Positions 18,069 through 27,442 of a DNA stretch of 64,000 bases are shown here, piece after piece. The notes beneath the pieces are model-generated. The model ran no database searches and was not told the DNA's origin. It saw nothing but the letters and a program-made list of their open reading frames with translations. Each line of letters starts with the position of its first letter. Positions within the stretch are counted from its first letter, which is position 1. Origin of the DNA: Parashewanella spongiae (GTDB lineage: Bacteria > Pseudomonadota > Gammaproteobacteria > Enterobacterales > Shewanellaceae); the NCBI RefSeq assembly GCF_004358345.1, contig NZ_CP037952.1:1178001-1242000 (forward strand), read 5' to 3'. A program made the position numbers and the translations under genes.

Positions 18069-18923
18069 CTTCAAACCTCGAAAACATCTTAACTAAATTC
18101 TAAACAAGCCTTGTAAGTATGTCACAAAGGGGTTGATTCATATAATAATTAACCCTACCTACTTTGTGTTTCTTTAAAAAACCATGCTCTACCAATTGCT
18201 CTAGATATTTAGTTGCAGTAATTCTAGTTACGCCTAAATCATCCATCACAAATTCAATTTTTGTGTAAGGGTGATTAAACAAATTATTCAATAAATCTTG
18301 GCTATAGATTTTTGTTAAATCATTACGCATTCGATGCTTGTATTCCGACATCAGCACTTTCATTTCTGTAATAAGCTGAATCGTATTTTTTGCGGTATCG
18401 ACAATACCTGTCAAAATATACAAAAACCAAGGCTCCCAGTTTCCAGAGTCTCGAACATCCTGCAGTTTTTGATAATAATCAGATTTATTCTGAATGATAA
18501 ATCTACTCAAATAAAGCACTGGTAGATTTAATAAATCTTGTGCCACTAGATACAAGATATTGATGATTCGACCTGTTCTGCCATTACCATCATAAAATGG
18601 GTGTATGCTCTCAAACTGGTGGTGAATAATTGCCATTTTTACAAGTGGATCTGCATCGCACAATGTATCGTCATTGATATACTGGACTAAATTATCCATC
18701 AATTCAGCAATATCATCTGCGTGCTGCGGAGGAGTATAAATTACCTCCCCTGTTCGAGCGTTTTTAAGATCGGTTCCCGGCAGCTTTCTCAAGCCAGCAT
18801 TATTATGTTCAAGGTGTTGCTGTACCGATAAAATGTCATCTAAACGAATAATTTTCTGTTTTCTGACGTTCTCAAATCCCTGTTTCAAAGCAAACGCATA
18901 ATCTTGAACTTCTTTTGTGGCTA

Positions 18924-20400
18924 GTAGTCCATTCATATGAATTCTACAGTTAAAGCTGTTCTGGTAAACCATAGTCATAGGAGAGCTAAGAATCATATAT
19001 CGATATTTATTGTTTTAAACTCTTACTTAACTTTTGTTCACAATCAATTGACAAATAAGTGATATCTGAACAAAACACCTCCTCCCACCCCTTGGCAAGT
19101 CAGTAGGATTCTAGCTTTTCATGCTTTGATTAACGAATGTGTAACTGGATTTCGTTAATCAGTGAACTTCTGTTAAAAGGCTCACTTTACTCTGGGAGTA
19201 CGGGGTAAAGTTTCTTTAATTTTATACGTGCCTCCTCAGTCGTGAACTGCCAGTTCATCTTAGCCTTGGACTCATTACGCTCGGTAACCCAGGCTTCGAC
19301 TTCAGTATTTAGTGTTTCCTGATCGGGTATTCTTCGGTTTAAGCATTGCCTGCTCAAGATACTTAATTCAATTTCAGCCATATCCAACCAACTTCCGTGC
19401 TTTGGCGTGTAATGAAATTCTATTTTATTGATCAACCTACGAGCTTCTTCTGGTTCGAAGGCCTTATAAAATGAAGCCGGTGTATGAGTATTCAAGTTAT
19501 CCTCAACTAATACAATTGTCTCAGCGTCCTTATAACGCCCGTCTACTAAGGCTTTTACTTGATGAGCCCAATCAATGGCCGTTCTGTGTTCAGTGACTTC
19601 AACATGTCGCCAGCCCGCTAAAGGCTCAAATATCATGAACAGGTTGCTGACACCGTTACGCTCATACTCTGTATCGTATCGCTCTGGATAACCTGAAACT
19701 AAGGGTAACGGATTGCGAACTTCTTTAACTTGTTGTTTGCTGGTTTCATCAAGGCATACTAAAGGACGCTTAGGATTGTAAGGAAGTTTATAGAGTTCTA
19801 ATATATCTTCCATAGCACTCACGAAAGCAGCGTTTTCCTCTTTAGGTATACACCACTCTTCTTTAAGCCATGGTTTAAGTTCGTTTTTTTTAAAGCATAA
19901 TGAACAGAAGTTCTTGATATGTTATCGATATATTTGAGTTCAATCATCTTGTCTCTAAGAAGATTTAATGTCCAACGGCAACGTCCTTCAGGAGGCGTAG
20001 AGCAGGCCAGTGCAATTAGGTGGGCTTCGGCTTCGCCATCCATTATGCGTCTGCGGCCTTGATGGCTGTGTTTGCTATTCACAGCGACTTCTAATCCTTC
20101 TTCGACAAAACGCTTTCTAAGGCTCGTTACTGCAAGTGGTGAGATGTTTAGTGCTTTAGCAATCTGTTGATTGGTCAGTGGCGAATTATTCTCATCAATA
20201 GCAAGTAAAATTTGGGCGTGTCGTTTCTTATGTTGAGCAACACGTGGTTTCTTCTGCTTTATCAAAGCCTCAAGCATTGAACGTTCTTCATTACTCAAAC
20301 GAACGTGGTATTTAACCCTCATAACAACTCCAGTGTTTCTTGTGTTCAGGAGTTGTTAGGATATAACCATTCGGTCATTATTTGTTCTTGAATGGACTAC
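18924..20400 (-). mobile_element. IS630-family element in fic
   Basis: The element is 1477 bp, bounded by GTAGTCCATTCA and its inverted copy TGAATGGACTAC and flanked by a TA duplication (18922-18923 and 20401-20402). TA targeting is typical of IS630/Tc1. About 260 bp at the left inner end (18924-19186) are non-coding and contain a GATTAACGAA hairpin at about 19130-19165 that may end transcription. Confidence 0.9.
19187..20322 (-). CDS. IS630-family transposase made by -1 frameshifting
   Basis: The first ORF (20322-19819) holds the helix-turn-helix domain and the second (19822-19187) the DDE domain with CLDETS, VLVEDNLNTH and HGSWLDMAEIE. A slip of -1 on an A8 run (TTAAAAAAAACG, about 19886-19893) fuses them as LKKNELKPWLKEEW, which reads naturally. 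This could be programmed frameshifting, known in IS630 elements, or a one-base loss. If programmed, the element is active. Confidence 0.85.
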
Positions 20401-20690
20401 TAGGTTAGTTACCACTTCTTCAAATAGATTCGCTTTATACAGCTCATCATGCGTTGTCACGATATTTTCAACTTCTGAACTGTCCTTTGCTTCCTGCAAA
20501 GATAGCGTATTGATCAGAATAGCTTCATTAGGGATACTTGCTGCAATGCCTTTTAGTTCTGCTAAGTAACGATGAGCTTCAGCTGATTTTTTTAAAACAA
20601 CTCTGGTTTCCCATTGCTCAATGTTAATAAGTGGTAACGATGATATAGGCATTTTTAGTAGCCCTTAAGCTCATATTCGATAACTTGAAT

Positions 20691-20828
20691 TATATGTATA
20701 GAAAATCGATTTTTCTATACATATAGCAAGAGATATGTATAGAAAATCGATTTTTTTATACATGTTAGCTAAAACATACATAGAAAAGTAAAAAAAATAT
20801 ACATATGCTGACCTTCATGTATAGAAAC
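20691..20828. promoter_or_regulatory. palindromic operator cluster upstream of fic
   Basis: A 35-bp site at 20691-20725 has perfect 15-bp arms (TATATGTATAGAAAA and its complement) around TCGAT. A second copy lies at 20733-20765, a degenerate third at 20774-20807, and a half site (CATGTATAGAAAC) at 20816. They fill the space between divergent fic and the TacA gene. A winged-helix regulator such as the Fic C-terminus is a candidate ligand. Confidence 0.8.
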
Positions 20829-20984
20829 AGCAAAAATCTTCAACTTACAGCTTGGCTATGTCATAAATAATTCGACGTTTGTTAAAAACAAATAATTACG
20901 GAATCACTCCGTATAATTGCCTTATCTATACTTTAACTTTATACTTATGCCATCCGTATGACCTCCGTACAACAGGAGACTATT

Positions 20985-21251
20985 ATGGCAACTGCACGTT
21001 TAGATATTAGGCTTGATGAAAAGATCAAAGCTAAAGCAGAAAAAGCCTCAGCACTACTAGGGTTAAAAAGCCTTACTGAATATATCGTGAAACTGATGGA
21101 TGAAGATGCAACTCACGTAATTGCTGAGCATGAAAGTATTACTGTCGAAGACAATATTTTTGATCAATTTCTTGCTGCATGTGATAAGGCGCAAGAACCA
21201 AACACTGCGTTATTAGATGCAGCGAAGTTTACCAAGGACAGTGGTTTTTAA
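20985..21251 (+). CDS. tacA: TacA-like DUF1778 antitoxin
   Basis: The 88-residue protein starts at the ATG at 20985 after AACAGGAGA (MATARLDIRLDEKIKAKAEK). It is a ribbon-helix-helix protein of the DUF1778 type, with an acidic C-terminal tail that would wrap the toxin. It represses its own operon together with the toxin and neutralises the GNAT toxin. The stop is directly followed by the GTG start of the toxin gene. It is intact, although the toxin is broken. Confidence 0.88.
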   Translation: MATARLDIRLDEKIKAKAEKASALLGLKSLTEYIVKLMDEDATHVIAEHESITVEDNIFDQFLAACDKAQEPNTALLDAAKFTKDSGF

Positions 21252-21421
21252 GTGGACTACTCAAAAACCTTTGAAGAGTTAAGTAAATCAAAACATGATC
21301 GTAAATCATTCGATTGTGGTGAAGAGGAGCTTAATGACTTTATCCCCCTGTGTCAGACTTGTTGTCACTCCTAAAATTTAATCAATTTAAACTGTTTAGG
21401 GAGCGGAAGTTAGACACCTAA

Positions 21422-21922
21422 ATGACACATTATTCAATTGAACGTAAAGAAGCTGTACTGAGTAAAATGCTTCCTCCACACAATATGACAATCGCTGCGA
21501 TTTCAAGAGAAGAAGGCATTTCTGTACATACCCTGTATTATTGGCGAGATAAAGCAAAAGAAGCAGGACATCCAGTGCCAGGGAAAACCTTAAATACAGA
21601 CAATTGGTCAGCCGAAGCAAAGCTAGCTGTTGTCATTGAAACCGCAATAATGACTGAATCTCAGTTAAATCAGTATTGTCGTGAGAAAGGAATATTTAAA
21701 GAGCAAGTCAAGCAATGGAAACAAGATTGCCTCGGTGGTTTTCAGTCAAGCACAGCGCAAAAAGTAAAAGCAAAAAAACAGGCTAAACTCGACAAATCTG
21801 AGATTAAATCACTGAAATTAGATCTAAGACGAAAGGAAAAAGCCTTAGCAGAAACAACGGCTTTGTTGGTGCTAAGAAAAAAGCTCAACCTCTTATGGGA
21901 GGACGAAAACGAGGAGAATTAA
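21422..21922 (+). CDS. IS3-family transposase OrfA
   Basis: The 166-residue product has a helix-turn-helix near the start (MTIAAISREEGISVHTLYYW) and a basic, coiled-coil C-terminus. It binds the IS ends. Near the end lies the slippery heptamer A AAA AAG at 21877-21883 in the correct register, which lets ribosomes shift -1 into OrfB and make the full transposase. Confidence 0.9.
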   Translation: MTHYSIERKEAVLSKMLPPHNMTIAAISREEGISVHTLYYWRDKAKEAGHPVPGKTLNTDNWSAEAKLAVVIETAIMTESQLNQYCREKGIFKEQVKQWKQDCLGGFQSSTAQKVKAKKQAKLDKSEIKSLKLDLRRKEKALAETTALLVLRKKLNLLWEDENEEN

Positions 21923-22983
21923 CGCCACTGAATCTAAGGCAGCAACTTATCGAATTAATCCAAGAAGCGTGCCGTGCAGGTGCGAGACTAGAACCTGCTT
22001 GTAAGGAAGTTCCGTTGAGCAAAAGAACCTATCGCCGTTGGTATAAAGATGGTCAAGTTCAAAAAGATTTGCGCCCTGACTCGGTTCGCCCCGAGCCTCA
22101 AAGCAAGTTGTCTGAGCAGGAACGTCAGCTGATTTTAGATACCTGTAATCAAAATGAATATGCCAGTTTGCCACCGTCACAAATTGTTCCGTCTTTGTTG
22201 GATAAAGGGATTTATATTGCGTCAGAGTCGAGCTTCTATCGAGTGCTAAAGCAACATAACCAACTTAATCGTCGAGGCCGAGAAAAAGAAGTGAAAAAGA
22301 GAAGCAAACCAAAGAGCTACAAGGCATCAAAGCCGAATCAGATTTGGTCATGGGACATCACTTATTGTGCGTCGATCATCAAAGGTAAGTTCTATTATCT
22401 GTATATGTTTGAAGATATTTACAGCCGAAAAATAGTTGGTTATGAAGTCCATGAACAAGAGTGTGGAATTAAGGCCGCAGAGCTTATACAGAGGACGATG
22501 TTACGAGAGCAATGCTTTAATACACCACTGATTTTGCACTCAGATAATGGTGCGCCAATGAAGTCTTTTACTATGAAAGCAAAGCTAGAAGAATTAGGCG
22601 TTACACCATCATTGAGTCGCCCAAGTGTGAGTAATGATAATCCTTACTCTGAAGCATTATTCAGAACATTAAAGTACCGCCCAGACTGGCCGGCGAAAGG
22701 TTTCGCAAGCTTAGAAGAGGCTCAAGATTGGGTTGAAAGCTTTGTACAGTGGTACAACAAAGAACATAAACACAGCAAGATCAATTACGTCACCCCTCAA
22801 GAGAGGCATGAAGAGAGAGACAATTTGGTATTAATGAAGCGAAAAGAAGTATTGAAGTCTGCAAAAGCTGAGCATCCATCTCGCTGGTCGGGTGATGTTA
22901 GGAACTGCGAACCTGCTGGGGATGTGATGTTAAACCCAGATAATGAAAACGATACTGAGAAAGATGAAAAAAATGTAGCTTAA
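21895..22983 (+). CDS. IS3-family transposase OrfB (DDE domain)
   Basis: The frame is -1 relative to OrfA and overlaps it by 28 bp. The integrase core is visible: IWSWDITYCAS (first Asp), LILHSDNGAPM (second Asp), and SDNG followed by NDNPYSEALFRTLKY (Glu). Frameshifted OrfAB is the active enzyme that cuts and joins IS ends through a circular intermediate. No lesions are seen. Confidence 0.92.
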   Translation: MGGRKRGELTPLNLRQQLIELIQEACRAGARLEPACKEVPLSKRTYRRWYKDGQVQKDLRPDSVRPEPQSKLSEQERQLILDTCNQNEYASLPPSQIVPSLLDKGIYIASESSFYRVLKQHNQLNRRGREKEVKKRSKPKSYKASKPNQIWSWDITYCASIIKGKFYYLYMFEDIYSRKIVGYEVHEQECGIKAAELIQRTMLREQCFNTPLILHSDNGAPMKSFTMKAKLEELGVTPSLSRPSVSNDNPYSEALFRTLKYRPDWPAKGFASLEEAQDWVESFVQWYNKEHKHSKINYVTPQERHEERDNLVLMKRKEVLKSAKAEHPSRWSGDVRNCEPAGDVMLNPDNENDTEKDEKNVA

Positions 22984-23468
22984 ATTTCATGCAAAGAGTG
23001 ACAACTGTCTTGCAAAACACCGTTATCAAAACTAAAGCGATGAAACATATGCAGGCTGGTATTAGCAGAACCATGATACTGCCTGCAAAACTTCCATTAC
23101 TGAATCAAAAGTATCCAATTTGCTCATTTTACTCCATTGCTCCCAGCAGTATTAACAGAAGCACTTTACCTGAGAAGTACGGAAAAAAACTACCTCACTA
23201 TCCAATTCCTGTTTTTCTTATTGCTCAGCTTGCTGTTCATAAAGAATTTCACAGTACAGGTTTAGGAAAAATAAGCCTTATTAAAGCCCTAGAATATTTA
23301 TGGGAAGTGAATGCTCATATGAGGGCTTTTGCTGTTGTCGTAGATTGTTTAAATGATGCTGCACAAAACTTTTACGCCAAATATGGTTTTGAGGTATTGT
23401 GTGACCACAATGGTCGTACGAGAATGTATCTTCCAATGAAGACTGTTAAGCAGATATTTGAGCCATAA

Positions 23469-23727
23469 CTTACACTGTTTATAGAAATTTTTGGAAATAA
23501 CTCATGTCCACAAAGTGTCCACACAGCCGCTACCTGATGCTCTCCGATGGTACGCATAGACATTATAAGTTATTGAAAATGCTCTATAACGCCCATGAAA
23601 CGGTTACTAAAATAAAATGTAGGCGACAAAATGGCGGCAGCGAGAAAGTTTGTGGCGGTCAAAGATCACCTAAGTGAACTTTCATTAATATTTCTACCTT
23701 GCATAATCTCCAACAAGCCCCTACAAT
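23469..23727. other. non-coding stretch with GTGGCGG-type sites
   Basis: No gene is seen between tacT and higB. ATGGCGGC at about 23630 and GTGGCGGT at about 23651 resemble the integrase arm-type repeats of the two ssrA att sites. TGTCCACAAAGTGTCCACA at about 23501 is a short direct repeat that also resembles sequence just past the tmRNA end at 32915. A decayed attachment site is possible but not shown. Confidence 0.4.
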
Positions 23728-23744
23728 GTTCACATAATGTGAAC
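23728..23744. promoter_or_regulatory. HigA-type palindromic operator
   Basis: GTTCACATAATGTGAAC is a palindrome with 8-bp arms, 13 bp before the higB start. It is placed to block the promoter of the higBA operon, as expected for autoregulation by the antitoxin. Confidence 0.7.
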
Positions 23745-23757
23745 ACCAAAATAAATC

Positions 23758-24078
23758 ATGCACGTCGTAAAAAAAGAAGCTTTTGAAACAGCAAAAATTC
23801 TGCATCCGAAATATGCAAAAGCTATTGATGATACATATAAGGTACTGGATAAAAGTAAGCCCAAAAACCCAGATGAACTAAAAAAGTTATTCCCGAGTCT
23901 CGATAACTTTAAGTATGTAGATAAATGGTATGTGATAGACATTGGTGGAAAAAAACTCAGATTAATTGCTTTTATTACTTTTTTAGGTGATGGGCACTTC
24001 TATGTTAGGCATATTTGTACTCATGCCGAATACGACAAAATTGTTGATGAATACAGAACAAAAAGCAAAAAGAAGTAA
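23758..24078 (+). CDS. higB: HigB-type mRNA interferase toxin
   Basis: The 106-residue protein starts with ATG at 23758. The sequence YKVLDKSKPKNPDELKKLFPSL, the strand RLIAFITFLGDGHFYVRHI and the end THAEYDKI are typical of the HigB branch of the RelE superfamily, which cuts mRNA on the ribosome. It is the first gene of a toxin-first operon, with the antitoxin 22 bp downstream. All expected parts are present, so this addiction module should be working. Confidence 0.88.
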   Translation: MHVVKKEAFETAKILHPKYAKAIDDTYKVLDKSKPKNPDELKKLFPSLDNFKYVDKWYVIDIGGKKLRLIAFITFLGDGHFYVRHICTHAEYDKIVDEYRTKSKKK

Positions 24079-24100
24079 CCTAAATCCGTCGAGGTATATT

Positions 24101-24517
24101 ATGAACTTACATGAAATGGTAACAGCTGCTAATAACGCTTTCATAGCGTTACCTTGGATTGCAGGGATTCAAAGCCGAGATCAATATGACGAGCTAATGG
24201 AGCTTGCTGATGAACTTGTAGAAGACTATGAAAAAAATCATACCTTGATTGAGCTATTGCTCCCTGTTATTCATAAGTACGAAGAAGAAGCTGACGAATT
24301 TAAAGAGTTTAAAAAAGATATCGACGCCATTGACCCAGCCATCGCTATGTTGAGAGTCATTATCGATCAACATCAATTAACTTATAGCGACTTTAAAAAT
24401 GAAATTGGGGGAAAGTCTCTCGTATCTATGATACTAAATGGTGAGCGCTCATTAACGCTTAGCCATATTAAAGCCTTATCTTTACGATTTGGAATCGATA
24501 AGGCGATGTTTATTTAA
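24101..24517 (+). CDS. higA: HigA-type antitoxin
   Basis: The ATG at 24101 follows a GAGG ribosome site; in-frame sequence further upstream overlaps higB and is not needed. The product of 138 residues has a helical acidic N-terminal half. A C-terminal helix-turn-helix follows (LTYSDFKNEIGG, SMILNGERSLTLSHIKALS). It binds HigB and the palindrome at 23728-23744. Confidence 0.88.
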   Translation: MNLHEMVTAANNAFIALPWIAGIQSRDQYDELMELADELVEDYEKNHTLIELLLPVIHKYEEEADEFKEFKKDIDAIDPAIAMLRVIIDQHQLTYSDFKNEIGGKSLVSMILNGERSLTLSHIKALSLRFGIDKAMFI

Positions 24518-24641
24518 GCCATAAAAATTAAATGAACTCTTTAATCAACAGCTATTTTTTATTCCAATGGAGCTAACGAGTACCATAACAAACTAGCCTC
24601 ATCTTCTTCCTCTAATTTCTAATGCAGGATTCGCAAAAAGA

Positions 24642-24681
24642 TGGCATTTAGTACCAAAGTTGCTGGCATTTGGTACTAAAG
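24642..24681. promoter_or_regulatory. inverted and direct repeat upstream of mobC, candidate oriT
   Basis: TTTAGTACCAAA (24647-24658) and TTTGGTACTAAA (24669-24680) are exact 12-bp inverted repeats. Each is preceded by TGGCATTT, giving an overlapping direct repeat with a 22-bp period. Its position 100 bp before mobC-mobA suits an origin of transfer or a MobC operator. Confidence 0.6.
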
Positions 24682-24780
24682 CCATTTTTCATCTTCAAAG
24701 CACATTCCTAAACCTAGCAATTTTAAAAAAAGCATGACATAACGATAGTTGCCCTCTCTTGTGATTTTAGGAATAAAAAT

Positions 24781-25302
24781 ATGGGAGTCAATTTAACTAA
24801 AACTCTGTTATCTGAAGTTGAAAAATCTAACTGGAAAAACTTCTGTAATTCGCATGGAATGAGCGAAGCAGAAATGTTGCGGATGTTGATCAATCGAGTA
24901 TCACCTGAAGCTTCAAATACCGATCACTTTCGTGAGAACCGAAACGACAAAGTTACTGTCAGGCTCTCAAATGAGAACCACAAAAAGCTCAGCTATCGAG
25001 CGAAGTCAGAAGGCTACCTAAGTGACACAAGTTGGGTAAATGCTTCCGTCATGGCAAATTTGTACCGTGAGCCAATACTCACTCAAGAAGAAATGGGAGT
25101 TTTACGAGATTCCAACCGCCAACTTGCAGCTATTGGCCGAAACCTAAATCAAATAGCCAGAGTGCTTAATATTGAATTCAGAGAAAGTGACAAGATCACT
25201 AAATCAATGATTCAAGGTTTATCAGAGCAAATTAACGAACATAAAAATAAAGTCTACAAACTGCTCCACCAAAACCGACATCGCTGGAATATTCATGACT
25301 AA
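24781..25302 (+). CDS. mobC: MobC-like relaxosome accessory protein
   Basis: The 173-residue protein starts with ATG at 24781. It has a ribbon-helix-helix-like middle (KVTVRLSNENHKKLSYRAK) and the MobC signature RQLAAIGRNLNQIARVLN. MobC proteins bind oriT and help the relaxase nick DNA. The stop overlaps the relaxase start by 8 bp, so the two are coupled. The gene is intact. Confidence 0.85.
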   Translation: MGVNLTKTLLSEVEKSNWKNFCNSHGMSEAEMLRMLINRVSPEASNTDHFRENRNDKVTVRLSNENHKKLSYRAKSEGYLSDTSWVNASVMANLYREPILTQEEMGVLRDSNRQLAAIGRNLNQIARVLNIEFRESDKITKSMIQGLSEQINEHKNKVYKLLHQNRHRWNIHD

Positions 25303-25793
25303 CCTATTGCGAGATCAAATATCTGGCTTACTTTCTGGTGATGTGAGGCTCAAATCTAACCGTATAAAATCACTTCGGCATTACAATAAAAAACCGCCTG
25401 AAGTTATGGTTAAAATCAGCGGCCATTGCAAAAACATGGCGCATATTCAAAGCCACTTTGAGTACATCAGTCGTAACGGCCAGCTTGATGTTGAAGACGA
25501 GCTTGGACAAGTTTACCAAGACACTGACGACTTACATCAAATGGCAAAACAATGGTGCAGCGATACCAGTTCAACCAAGCCAAACACACGCCATACGACT
25601 CATATAGTGCTTTCCATGCCCAACGGCACTGAACCTTATGCCGTAAAAAAAGCCGCCAGAGCTTTTGCTAAAAATACCTTTGCTGACAATTACCAATATG
25701 TCTTTGCCTTACACACTGACACCGACAGCCCACACGTTCACCTCACTATTAAAAACTTAGGTTTTGATGGTAAACGATTGCATATTAGAAAGG
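25295..25793 (+). pseudogene. mobA: MobA/VirD2-family relaxase, truncated by ISKra4
   Basis: About 166 N-terminal residues remain. These include FEYISRNGQLDVEDELGQ, around the expected catalytic Tyr area, and the metal-binding motif HTDTDSPHVHLTIK (HxDx3PHxHL). Coding stops at the ISKra4 end at about 25794, and no relaxase sequence resumes past the IS at 27443. The element therefore lost its C-terminal relaxase part and cannot mobilise itself. Confidence 0.88.
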
Positions 25794-27442
25794 GATTGGG
25801 TGTAGATCTTTTAGATCGACGAAAAGCATGAAAAGATCATTCATTATCAATTGGATGGGTTTAATAAATGGTGCAAAAGGAGCAATTTTATAGTACTTAT
25901 CAGTTTGCAAACACAACAAGTCTATAAAAAGGCTCCTTTCATGAAACTAGCATACTCAAACTCACTCGAATTTTCATTCTTTTCTGAAGCCAAATTGAAA
26001 TTTGAGCGTATTATTTCGCACCTCGAAGACAAACAAGTTAAGAAAGAGAGCCATGGAGAAGTTGAAGCCTATATCGATACCGAAGGAACTGAGTTGTTGC
26101 GGTGTTTATTGCAGGGTTTCTTAGATATCAAAACCGCTGAAGAGCCCCGTCAGCAAGTTTGTTCCAACCGTGACATTGCATTGAATCATTTGAAAAATAA
26201 CTGCAAACGAAATTTAGAAAGTTTATTTGGTACCGTAACGATGCATCGAAAAGGTTACAGTCAACGTCGGTGTGATAACGTGTTTCCAATGGATGGTGAG
26301 CTGAATCTTTCGAAAGACAAATACTCTGATGGTGTACGCCTAAGACTCGCTACAGAAGCAGTCCAAGGCTCATATGATGATGCAGTAAGCTCAATAGATA
26401 CCACCACAGATGCGCACGTGCCCAAGCGACAAGCAAGGCAAATTGTGCAGGATATTGCACAAGATTTTGATGGTTTTTATCTCCAGCAGAGATACCTTAA
26501 GCCAGAAAACACATCTGATTTACTGGTATTGACTATGGATGGAAAAGGCATCGTTATGCAACCTAATAGCTTGAGAGAGGGCACGCAAAAAGCAGTGAAA
26601 CAACAGAAGCTCAAAGGACGCCTAAGTGCTGGAGAAAAAAAAGACCGCAAACGAATGGCAGAAGTTGCAGCGGTATACACCACCAAGCCTTTGCATCGTA
26701 CCCCAGAATCAATCATGTCTAGAAATGATAATTCAAATGTTCGTCCATTACGTGTGCCACCAAGAAATAAACGTGTGTGGTCAAGCGTAGAAAGAAGCGC
26801 TGCGACTGTGATTGAAGAAGCATTTTTAGAAGCTCTGGAACGAGACCCAACTCAAAGCCGTCAGTGGGTTGTACTCGTTGATGGTCATCCTCATCAGCTA
26901 AAACAAATTTATCGGGTGATGAAGAAACTCAACATCAATGCAACGGTGGTCATGGATTTCATCCATGTGCTTGAATATCTCTGGAAAGCGGCGTGGTGCT
27001 TATTTGAAAAAGATGATCCAGAAGTCGAAGATTGGATAGAAAAGCGAGCGACTGAAATCTTACGAGGTAATGCGTCACAAGTAGCAAAAGGCCTTGGGAT
27101 CAGTGCAACAAAACGGAAATTAAAACAACGAGAAGGCATTAATAAGTGCATCGGTTATCTATTGAAAAATAAATCAAGATTAGAATACGGTAAAGCGTTA
27201 GAGCAGGGTTTCCCAATTGCTAGCGGTGTCATTGAGGGAGCTTGTCGTCATCTGATTAATGATAAGTTGGATATCACTGGAGCGAGATGGAGCCTTGAAG
27301 GTGCAGAAGCTATATTAAAACTTAGGTCGTTAAGATCGAGTGGTGATCTTGAAGAGTATTGGGAGTATCACAAAAAGCAATCCAAACAGAGGTTATACAG
27401 ATATGGATAACTTCGTCGTTTTAAAAGACCCACACCCAAACA
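25794..27442 (+). mobile_element. ISKra4-family element
   Basis: The inverted ends TTGGGTGTAGATCTTTTAGA (left) and TTGGGTGTGGGTCTTTTAAA (right, reverse complement) share their order with CGACGAA following. It joins a cut relaxase gene on the left to a cut hypothetical gene on the right, so insertion was followed by deletion or rearrangement. Confidence 0.82.
25941..27410 (+). CDS. ISKra4-family DDE transposase
   Basis: The ATG at 25941 (MKLAYSNSLEFSF) gives a 489-residue protein. Motifs seen are TMDGKGIVM (Asp), VLVDGHPHQLKQI followed by VVMDFIHVLEYLWKAA (Asp), and a Glu in SGVIEGACRHLINDKLDITG near the end. This pattern is characteristic of ISKra4 transposases. The ORF is complete, so the element could still move. 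Confidence 0.85.
   Translation: MKLAYSNSLEFSFFSEAKLKFERIISHLEDKQVKKESHGEVEAYIDTEGTELLRCLLQGFLDIKTAEEPRQQVCSNRDIALNHLKNNCKRNLESLFGTVTMHRKGYSQRRCDNVFPMDGELNLSKDKYSDGVRLRLATEAVQGSYDDAVSSIDTTTDAHVPKRQARQIVQDIAQDFDGFYLQQRYLKPENTSDLLVLTMDGKGIVMQPNSLREGTQKAVKQQKLKGRLSAGEKKDRKRMAEVAAVYTTKPLHRTPESIMSRNDNSNVRPLRVPPRNKRVWSSVERSAATVIEEAFLEALERDPTQSRQWVVLVDGHPHQLKQIYRVMKKLNINATVVMDFIHVLEYLWKAAWCLFEKDDPEVEDWIEKRATEILRGNASQVAKGLGISATKRKLKQREGINKCIGYLLKNKSRLEYGKALEQGFPIASGVIEGACRHLINDKLDITGARWSLEGAEAILKLRSLRSSGDLEEYWEYHKKQSKQRLYRYG

Larger units (their letters stand above)
18100..20652 (-). pseudogene. fic: Fic-family AMP-transferase, split by an IS630 element
   Basis: The N-part (20652 to 20401) has the inhibitory motif SSEVEN, and the C-part (18923 to 18100) has the Fic motif HPFYDGNGRTGR followed by a winged-helix domain (FVMDDLGVTRITATKYLEQL). 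Removing the IS with one TA gives EVVTNLATKEVQDYAF in a continuous frame of 357 residues. That is the normal length of Fic proteins of this class. Fic enzymes AMPylate proteins. The winged helix and the palindromes upstream suggest autoregulation. The gene is currently disrupted. Confidence 0.9.
21345..23022 (+). mobile_element. IS3-family element in tacT
   Basis: The element is 1678 bp, flanked by TTATC direct repeats (21340-21344 and 23023-23027). The inner ends share GTTGTCACTC in inverted orientation. Two overlapping transposase frames fill it. The terminal bases are assigned from the duplication and could be off by a few positions. Confidence 0.88.
21252..23468 (+). pseudogene. tacT: TacT-like GNAT toxin, split by an IS3 element
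   Basis: The N-part (21252-21344, VDYSKTFEELSKSKHDR to ELNDFI) and C-part (23028-23468, KTKAMKHMQAGISRT to KQIFEP) join in frame into 177 residues when the IS and one TTATC copy are removed. The product is a GNAT acetyltransferase with QLAVHKEFHSTGLGKISL as its acetyl-CoA loop. TacT toxins acetylate aminoacyl-tRNA and stop translation. The toxin is inactive in this genome unless the IS is lost precisely. Confidence 0.9.

Noticed and set aside
23480-23560. A third ssrA att site
   Set aside because: Only TGTCCACA-type direct repeats and two GGCGG motifs are shared; the tmRNA acceptor and T-arm sequence is absent. Left as a weak hint in the feature list.
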